Part shown: piece by piece, positions 30,676 through 37,043 of the stretch
How positions within the stretch are numbered: the stretch's first letter is position 1
Layout: each line of letters starts with the position of its first letter
DNA from: Penium margaritaceum
Lineage: Eukaryota; Streptophyta; Zygnematophyceae; Desmidiales; Peniaceae
Direction of reading: 5' to 3'
Assembly: GCA_023375785.1 (NCBI GenBank)
Contig: SZWC01004896.1
Span: forward strand, 67,079 to 104,121
Length of the DNA stretch: 37,043 nucleotides
The notes under the pieces: generated by a model
The model's database searches: none
Seen by the model: the letters and a program-made list of their open reading frames with translations, nothing else
What the model was told of the DNA's origin: nothing
Program-made: the position numbers and the translations under genes

Positions 30676-32265
30676 TGGGGCTAGAGATGCACACGCTCTC
30701 TCGGTCCGCTCCACAGCATGCCCGGAGGACCTAGACACCGTGCGCAAGGCACAAGCCTCTCCTGAGGCTGCACACTGGGACGCTGTATACGCTATCCGAC
30801 AGCACCACGTGTACAACCTCATCGACCTTCCTCCAGGACGGAAGGCCATCGGCACCAAGTGGGTCACCGCAAGTGGAAGCCCGACGGGTCCTTGAATAAG
30901 TACAAGGCCCGCCTTACAGCCAAGGGGTTTGTCCAGATTCCTGGGGTCGATTACAACCAGATCTTTGCCCCAGTTGGCCGGTTCTCCACTAGCCAAGCAC
31001 TCTTCAGCATGGTCGCCCAACATGGATGGGAGATGCATTAGATAGATGTGAGCAACGCTTTTCTCCATGGTTCATTGGAGGGTGAGGAGCTCTACATGGT
31101 GCAGCCCTCAAGCTTCGACAATGGCACTTGGACAGCCTGGCAACTATGCAATGCCCTCTATGGCCTCAAGCAGTCGCCTCGGTGCTGGAACGAAGTAATC
31201 AGCAGCACGCTCCTTCGTGGCGGGATCCAACGTAGCACCGCTGACCCCACACTGTTTTTCAATCCTGGAGGCCAGACGTTCACCGCTGTTCTTGTTTACG
31301 TCGATGATATGCTCATTGCGTCGTCAAACACGGCTGCCATCCAGCCTGTCAAGGACCTGTTGTACGCCGCCTACCAAATGAATGACCTCGGATCTGCCAG
31401 AGTCTTCCTGGGCATGAAGCTCAAGCATGATCGCTCCAAGGGCGTCCTCCACATCCACCAGACCGCCTATGTGCAGACACTATCCACCCGCTTTGCGGAG
31501 GACCTGCGACTCGTACCGAGTGCATCCTCACCCATGTCACCCGATGGCCAAGTGAAGCTGAAGAGTCCTGACCAAGCCATTGTGGAGGAGCCAGTTGACA
31601 TAACCACGTACATGCAAGTCATCGGGTCACTGATGTTCTTGGCGACTATGACGCGCCCAGAAATCGCGTTCGCCGTCAACCTCGTAGCCCAGTTCTCTCA
31701 GGAGTGGCGTCACCTCCACTACGAGGCCGCGATCCGAGTACTGTGCTATGTCGTCTTGACTCCTCGGCGAGGTTTCATGTTCTGCCGTCAGCCGTCTGTT
31801 GTCGCTGTGTGCTATACCGATAGTGACTAGGCCGGCAGTCCGGACGGTAAGAGTCGCACAGGCTGGATCTTTCTGATTGGCGGCATAGCTATGCCCTGGT
31901 GCAGTGGCAAACAGGAGTGCGTTGCACGCAGCAATGCTGAGGCTGAGTACATTGCTCTTGGCTCAGGCGCATGTGAGAGTGTGTGGTTGCGTTGTCTGTT
32001 GTCCGAGTTGCGTCAGTCCGTCGCATCCATCACGTTGCAGTGTGACAATGAGAGTGACATGGCCATCGCCAACAATGACAGCGTGCATCACACACGCACA
32101 AAGCACATCAACATTGAGTATCACTATGTGCGTTCGTTGTTGCATGACGGCGACATCAGCATCGTGTGGGTTGAGACAGCACGGCAGTTGGCTGACTTCT
32201 TAACCAAAGCACTGAAACGCGACTTGTTCAATAAGGCTGTGAGTTCAGTCGGCATGCGTCCGTGA
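30676..32265 (+). pseudogene. pol: Reverse transcriptase and RNase H of element C
   Basis: RT starts in the frame of 30449 (HHVYNLIDLPPGRKAIGTKWV). A one-base shift near 30870 leads to KWKPDGSLNKYKARLTAKGF, GVDYNQIFAPVGRFSTSQAL and then a TAG at 31039 (CAG in relatives) before IDVSNAFLHG. CNALYGLKQSPRCWN follows. YVDD at 31297-31308 is intact, then DLGSARVFLGMKL and VIGSLMFLATMTRPEIAFAV. RNase H: YTDSD then TAG at 31828 (Trp in relatives), SNAEAEYIALGSGACESVW, QCDNESDMAI, HTRTKHINIEYHYVRS and LADFLTKALKRD. The stop is at 32263-32265. Only two point stops and one frameshift spoil it, the best-preserved RT in the window. Confidence 0.88.
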
Positions 32266-32362
32266 GTGACTCTCTTTGTCCCTCCGTGCGTTTTTGCTTG
32301 GCTTGGGGGAGCTTGGTCGTTCACTGTGTCTCCGCCCGCACATCTGCACTACGCCTGTGAGT

Positions 32363-32372
32363 CATGGGGGAG
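32363..32372 (+). promoter_or_regulatory. Polypurine tract of element C
   Basis: CATGGGGGAG lies about 100 bases after the RNase H stop and directly before the 3' LTR. Confidence 0.75.
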
Positions 32373-33630
32373 AATTGGTTTTCGTGCATCTCATTGTCCT
32401 CTGTTGTGTCCTCCCGGCTTGTGTACATCGGCGTGCACATGTCTGACGCCAAGACTTGATTCCTCTGGAGTGTCGCTCGGTTGAGCCGACGCACGTTGAG
32501 GCCCACTCACCCATCGCTGGAGCCTCCTCCCTCTCGCGATGCGCTCAACTCCATCGGCAGGCCTCCTCGGTGGTTGGGCCGCCGGCGGTCACTGCCACCA
32601 CACATGTTGTCTGCATGCACCTAGCGCAATGTCTGGCTGTGGCATTGCATCTGCAGCATCATGCGGTGCCAAGGGTCCTTGTCTCCTGCTGTATGGCCCT
32701 GTTTGACTGTCGTAGGCACTGCCTGGGTTTGGGCAACCATAACTCTTAAGTGCTATTTTTCAAGCTGATTCTCATTGCACGAATGCGTTTGNGTTTTCGT
32801 GCATCTCATTGTCCTCTGTTGTGTCCTCCCGGCTTGTGTACATCGGCGTGCACATGTCTGACGCCAAGACATGACTCCTCTGGAGTGTCTCTCGGTTGAG
32901 CCGACGCACGTTGAGGCCCACTCACCCATCGCTAGAGCCTCCTCCCTCTGGCGATGCGCTCAACTCCATCGGCAGGCCTCCTCGGTGGTTGGGCCGCCGG
33001 CGGTCACTGCCACCACACATGTTGTCTGCATGTACCTAGCGCTATGTCTGGCTGTGGCATTGCATCTGCAGCATCATGCGGTGCCAAGGGTCCTTGTCTC
33101 CTGCTGTATGGCCCTGTTTGACTGTCGTAGGCACTGCCTGGGTTTGGGCAACCATAACTCTTAAGTGCTATTTTTCAAGCTGATTCTCATTGCACGAATG
33201 CGTTTGCAACGGCGGTATTATGGTATGGTCCAATTTTCAGGCAAAACAGACGACGCCCGGGTCTTCGGCTGTCGGGCGTCTGGAAGGGCTCACCGAGAAA
33301 ACCATGCTTGCCAGAAAATAGGTCCTAGACTTTTCTCCAATTGGCAGGTTAGCTGAGTAACAAGTTCTACACTAGTGGGGGGGGGCTAGAACTTGGGGGG
33401 GTCTCCCATTGTTGCTCATTCTTCATTCCTAATCAGTCACTTTCAGTTTTCAGCTGCTTTCAGGCGCTAACACTGGCGCGCACGTTTCTGAGTAACAAAC
33501 CCAGAGCTTCTAGACGCAGACTCTAGAGCAGCAAACTGAGGGGGCAATAGACTTAAACAACGAGCGCAGAAGCTCGCACGCTGCATCAACAACGCATGCT
33601 ACCCCAACCTGCTGCCTAGGTTTTCTAGCT
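32373..33630 (+). repeat. 3' LTR of element C, with an internal duplication at a single N
   Basis: It begins AATTGGTTTTCGTGC and ends CCTAGGTTTTCTAGCT. The block 32378-32791 recurs at 32793-33206, separated by the lone N at 32792. Removing one copy gives about 843 bases, matching the 854-base 5' LTR. The duplication is probably an assembly artefact. Confidence 0.85.
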
Positions 33631-34080
33631 GCGAGTGAGGGTTTTGGCTGGGCACGCGAGAATGTAGGCAGCAGCTGCGGACAAAAGCATGACTGTGGCT
33701 GCTGCGAAGAATGCCGCAGCTGGCCAAGTGTGTGCTATGGTTCACGGCGGGCTCTTGCTGTCAGCTGCTCTGGTAGCTCTGCGGACCGGCAGGCGCTGTT
33801 AGCTATGCGGGCCGGCTGTTGCTGTCTGGCAGACCCTCAGCTCACTCATCAGCTGAATGCTCCAACTCGGCTCGTCCTGGCTGCTATTCGCCACGAACGG
33901 CGGCGGGCAGATGCAGCAGGGCAGTGGGCAGCGTGGCAGTCTGGAGAGGACGTGCCCGTCGAACCCTTACCTGCTCTGGGGGGAAATTGCGTGGAGGGAG
34001 TCCCTTCACGTCAAGAATTAGGGTCTCGGCCCAGGACTTTGGTCGGCGAAAGAGACCGCCGTTCTCCTTCCCATGAAGCC
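33631..34080 (-). other. Leader of element B, LTR-proximal part
   Basis: It lies between C and the B primer site. On the minus strand a CAG|GTAAGGG donor-like site lies at about 33972. An acceptor-like TTTTTTTTGGGCAG lies just before the B gag start (about 23056). Together they could mark a 5' leader intron, which is only a suggestion. No ORF is recognised. GCGAG at 33631-33635 is the right target copy of C. Confidence 0.5.
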
Positions 34081-34092
34081 GCTCTGATACCA
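34081..34092 (-). promoter_or_regulatory. Primer-binding site of element B
   Basis: The minus strand reads TGGTATCAGAGC directly after the LTR end CCTCCTAT, matching initiator Met-tRNA. Confidence 0.85.
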
Positions 34093-34597
34093 ATAGGAGG
34101 CAGTGCTTGACTAGACGCACGCGGCAAGAGGGTGATAGAGCCAAGAGTGGCGAAAGCAGGCCATAAAGAGTTGACGAGAGTTAGAAAAAACCTGGACAAG
34201 AACAACGCGAGTCGCACCCGTGCAAGGTGTTAGGTAACGGGCAGCGAGCGAGCGAGAAGCGAGCTTGCTCTCGCTCGCTACCCTCGAGCTGTGGGTCATC
34301 GAACCACCTGTCCAAAACAAAAACAACTCCTAGCAAGCCTGTCAAGGTTTCAGAATAGAATAAGTTGTGGGTGTGCACCCAGCTCGGCGAGCAAGAATGC
34401 CAAGCGTGAGCCTGCGGCACGTGAGAATTAGAATGTGGTTTGTGTCCACATAAATCCAAGCGTGTGTAGTCGTGCAACGTGGTCACCACGGTGAGGTCGT
34501 CGGAGGAGCCATCTCTCTCCAGTCAGTCACCTGCATCACTAAGGTGAGGGTGCAACGAGGCCAGAGGTCACCAAGTGGTAATGTAACACACATCAAC
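34093..34597 (-). repeat. 5' LTR of element B
   Basis: It matches 17184-17681 along its full length. A GAGCGAGCGAG-rich stretch near 34240-34285 is longer here than in the other copy. One or two terminal bases at the outer end seem lost where D sequence resumes. Confidence 0.83.
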
Positions 34598-35379
34598 TTC
34601 CACCAGTCACGAGCCACAGCTGTGGCAGCTACGGGTGCACCCGGAGATGATGGTGAGCGGCGGCCGCATTGGAGATCGTGACGACCCGACGGGACTCCGG
34701 ATCGTCCATCAGCTACGACATGACAGGTGTGACGCAGATGATGCGTCTCTATAGCCTGACTGGCAGGTCTACCGTTGTTGGAGTTTTTTCGGTAGTCGAG
34801 ACCCACGCACCCAATAGCCTGTACCAGTGCGATGAGGAGACCTGCAACTTCGTGTGTGCTTCCTGTCGTGGAAAGCACACGCTAACGTCTTGGTACTGCA
34901 CTTGTATATTTATGGGTGCTCTTAGTGCAGTTAAGAGTGCTTTAGAGTTTTCTCGGTGGACTCGTCATTTTTGCCGATTTCCTTGCTTGCTATTCGTGTC
35001 TAGGTGATGCAAACCCACCTTGCATGGGTGCGTTGCGTAGAACTCGTTCTGCACGTTCTGGTGCAGACAACGGGTCATTGTGACACCTGAGCATTGAGTT
35101 ACGGCCAAAAATGTGGTTTTAGGCCAGTTTGAGCAAGTACAAGATAACTGCCGCCCCTAGCAACTCTGGGCGGCCAGCAACTATGTAGGCTGATTGTTGC
35201 TCATTTGTCATCTCTCTCTGCATGTGTTTTGTTTATGGAAGCACATTTGACACTGTGTTTGTGTCGCCTAGCTAAACCCTTGCCGTTTCACCTCCGACCT
35301 GTGTTGACGCCGCGAGCTGATTGAGCGTTGACACCCAGTCAGTGGCAAGCATACTAGGAAGCTTCTTAGAATCTTCTCT
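34598..35379 (+). repeat. 3' LTR of element D, remainder after the B insertion
   Basis: It resumes TTCCACCAGTCACGAGCC and ends ATCTTCTCT before TTTTC. It aligns with 14937-15738. A frame without an ATG (34669-35007) encodes a Cys-rich stretch, YQCDEETCNFVCASCRGK, which the 5' LTR also encodes but with stops elsewhere. Confidence 0.8.
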
Positions 35380-35384
35380 TTTTC
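35380..35384. repeat. Target-site duplication of D, right copy (TTTTC)
   Basis: It matches 14917-14921 exactly and directly follows the 3' LTR end. Confidence 0.75.
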
Positions 35385-35630
35385 CCCCATGTTGTCATTA
35401 GCCTCTCATTGAGCCAAGTTGTCGTACATGTGCTCTCCTCCTCTTCCTCTCACATAACTTCTCCATTACCACAAGGAGGCCTACAAAGTATGTTCTCAAT
35501 CCCCCAGTTGGAAGCATACCTCCCCCACCCTAACAAGCAGGGGCATGTGAACAGGTGAACACTCTCAAAACTTGAAGTTGGCATCTACCTTCCTACACAG
35601 TGATTCATCCCTTGCCATGAGTTGAGGCGC
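35385..35630. other. Downstream region of the host gene
   Basis: This is unique sequence between D and the stop codon of the minus-strand gene, probably its 3' untranslated region. No AATAAA signal was seen on the minus strand. Confidence 0.45.
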
Positions 35631-37043
35631 CTACATTGCCCCACTGTTTTGTTCAAGTTCACCACCAGTAGGCTTCGTAGTCCACTTGCAAATGTACTCG
35701 TCAGGGTCCAAGCTCATCCCCAAGGTAGGAGGCACTTCGACATAGTGCAAGAAATGTTTCACTTCGACTGGCATGGCCCTGTGAGAAAAGACCAGTCACC
35801 AAAACTCAAATGCCAGGAACTAAATTAAATGGTATTGTGGTGTTGGGACAACAAATTGGTTGGGCGTTATCAGCCCAAGCAGTTCAGAGATATGGACAAG
35901 ATGGAAATCTACCACTTGGTATAAACAGGATCGCGACGTACCACATGCTCCTTGTTGCTCTCCAAAATCATGATCCAGCAACCACATTCCGCTTGCTCCT
36001 CATCCTGCGGACCAAAGAACCTGTCAAAAAGGGTTCCGGTTGTCCGCACCTTTTCCGTGTGGGAACAGTGGCAGGAAGGCATGCTCCTGGCAGAATGAGT
36101 GAGTCAAGCCCGCTTCTCGAGTGGAAACTGAATGTTGAGGCCCGGGCCTCGACAGACTCATCCCTGCTGGTGTTTGAGCATGGTGACAAGGAGGCAGGGC
36201 TTCTGCAGCCTGTAAGGCTTTCACCTGATAATGAAGATGCTTGCGTGGCATCTCCCCAAAGTTTACTGCCAAAATCAGGCAGTACCTCCTCTTCTGAAAA
36301 GCTAGCTTCTGGAGAAGAGGAGACAAGTGAGTCCTCTCCCATCGCGCAGTGAAGCTGAAAGTCCACTGGCTCCACCCCGTGCTTCAAAGCATCTAAAGCT
36401 GCCTTCAGCACCTCAGAAGAACCGAGCAAAACGCCTCCTCCAGCTGACCTGATTGCGCAGTCGTCTGCCGAGGCTGATCTTTGCCCAGGAACACTGTGAC
36501 AGTCCTCTGCTGAAGGCTGCCTATGAGAATGATCTGATGTGGTCACAGGCGAATCATGCAGTCCTGCCTCAAATGTCCCGAGAGATGGGCTCACACCTGA
36601 CTCAGATTTCTGTGTCACCAAGGCAGAGTCAATGCCCTCAATCAGTGGCACGGCAGGTAGTTCTGTCGGTTCACCTGGGCTTGCAACACTCTTTTTCCGC
36701 GATTTCCCTGTCAGTCCACAACAATGGGCACAATCATTAGAGACTTTCATGAGACAACCCCCAATGCTTCTAAATCAAGGGAAATGAAAAGACTGGGAGC
36801 AACTTACTGTTGGCAGTTCGTTTTGCATGGCTTGGAGCTGAGAACCGTTCATGGAAGTCCTGCAATGGAACAGACACATGTCAAGAGTGATCCTCTACCT
36901 CCAAAAAATATCTTGCGGTGCTGATAAACGATCATGCCCAAGGTCTTACCTCAAAAAGAGAGGACGGAGCCTGCACAGGATGCTTTAGAGAAACGTGAGC
37001 TTCACTCGATACAGGAGCTGTTTGGGCAAAGCTCCCAGAAGCA
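35631..37043 (-). CDS. Host gene of unknown function, C-terminal four exons, 5' end outside the window
   Basis: Minus-strand exons: 37043-36950, 36859-36808, 36707-36050, 35778-35631. Introns are GT-AG: GAG|GTAAGA...TTGCAG|GAC; ACA|GTAAGT...GACAG|GG; AAAAG|GTGCGG...CTCACAG|GG. Phases agree at each junction and the joined frame is open, giving about 316 residues plus a TAG at 35633-35631. The product is Ser-rich with a basic stretch (RKSRKKS) across exons 2-3, acidic Ser/Glu segments (SSSPEASFSEEEVLPDFG) and a final exon encoding VKHFLHYVEVPPTLGMSLDP. No catalytic motif, signal peptide or membrane segment is seen and no family was recognised. The donor of exon 3 is the least certain: without that splice the frame stops at 35968. 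Codon use and lack of repeats set it apart from its surroundings. Confidence 0.7.

Larger units (their letters stand above)
24122..33630 (+). mobile_element. Element C: Ty1/copia LTR retrotransposon nested in the B leader
   Basis: Plus-strand order: 5' LTR, primer site, CAG-rich leader, gag with intact zinc knuckle, protease, integrase, a 12-residue tandem repeat, RT, RNase H, polypurine tract, 3' LTR. The target copies are GCAAG/GCGAG. It is 9.5 kb as given; two single-N duplications (30421 and 32792) inflate it by about 670 bases. E, F and the fragment at 5685 belong to the same or related families. Stops, four frame changes and altered protease and integrase residues make it inactive, though RT and RNase H are the best preserved in the window. 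Confidence 0.9.
17184..34597 (-). mobile_element. Element B: Ty1/copia LTR retrotransposon inserted in the D 3' LTR and itself split by C
   Basis: On the minus strand: 5' LTR (34597-34093), primer site, leader, [element C], rest of leader, pre-gag ORF, gag, protease, integrase, RT, RNase H, polypurine tract, 3' LTR (17681-17184). Without C it is about 7.9 kb. The D sequence flanking it is continuous (GGCTTC | CTTCCACC), with TTC/CTTC repeated on both sides as target duplication; one or two LTR terminal bases seem lost on the right. The coding set parallels element A. Stops, frameshifts and catalytic changes make it inactive. Confidence 0.88.
14917..35384 (+). mobile_element. Element D: short non-autonomous LTR retrotransposon, host of the B/C nest
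   Basis: LTRs at 14922-15738 and (split) 17165-17183 plus 34598-35379 align over about 800 bases. The target duplication TTTTC is seen at 14917-14921 and 35380-35384. A primer site follows the 5' LTR and a polypurine tract precedes the 3' LTR. Without B and C the element is about 3 kb, and its internal part (15739-17164) has no protease, integrase or RT. This is a non-autonomous element like those called LARD/TRIM. Its LTR start (TGTTGGTGTGTGTGG) resembles that of B (TGTTGATGTGTGTGG), so a B-like element may have mobilised it. Confidence 0.82.

Noticed and set aside
30125..30694. Minus-strand 189-codon frame with an internal repeat
   Set aside because: It spans the N at 30421 and is the antisense of the duplicated pol linker.
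32378..33206. Real tandem duplication inside the C 3' LTR
   Set aside because: The copies are separated by a lone N like three other places, and removing one restores the length of the 5' LTR.
35810..36352. Plus-strand 180-codon frame over the host gene
   Set aside because: The opposite strand has spliced exons with matching phases and a better protein; this frame is its antisense.

Overview
This is eukaryotic nuclear DNA, most likely from the green-plant lineage. The evidence is four exons joined by short GT-AG introns, several Ty1/copia-type LTR retrotransposons with initiator-Met-tRNA primer sites, and a BED/DUF659 (hAT-type) transposase fragment of the kind common in plants. A streptophyte alga or early land plant would fit, but the species cannot be fixed from the sequence. 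No rRNA, tRNA, CRISPR or bacterial-type gene was recognised. The window is almost wholly repeat-derived. One host gene enters from the right edge on the minus strand.

Left part (1-7.2 kb) is a graveyard of fragments: a frameshifted hAT transposase piece (166-1248, +) abutting a minus-strand gag/leader piece of a copia element (E, 1249-2420); the LTR end, primer site and CAG-rich leader of a second element (F, +, about 2640-3700); a minus-strand primer site and LTR (G, from 4155); an inverted copy of the element-A LTR (5299-5680) fused to a piece of a C-family LTR (5685-5930); and a dense hairpin cluster (5985-6601).

Element A (+, about 7.25-14.38 kb) is a decayed copia element with an alanine-rich pre-gag ORF, gag, protease, integrase, RT, RNase H, polypurine tract and 3' LTR. 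No 5' LTR was found.

The rest (14.9-35.4 kb) is a three-level nest. Element D (+) is a short non-autonomous LTR element flanked by the target duplication TTTTC. Its 3' LTR is split after 19 bases by element B (minus strand, 17184-34597, full copia coding set plus the same pre-gag ORF). The leader of B is split by element C (+, 24122-33630, full copia coding set with a 12-residue tandem repeat between integrase and RT). All three autonomous-type elements carry stops, frameshifts and changed catalytic residues, so they look inactive. Many of the stops are CAG-to-TAG.

Right edge: a minus-strand host gene of unknown function (exons 37043-36950, 36859-36808, 36707-36050, 35778-35631). D lies about 250 bases downstream of its stop codon.

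Four N positions or runs each sit between near-identical direct copies of 125-415 bases. They look like unmerged contig ends, so local duplications there should not be read as biology.
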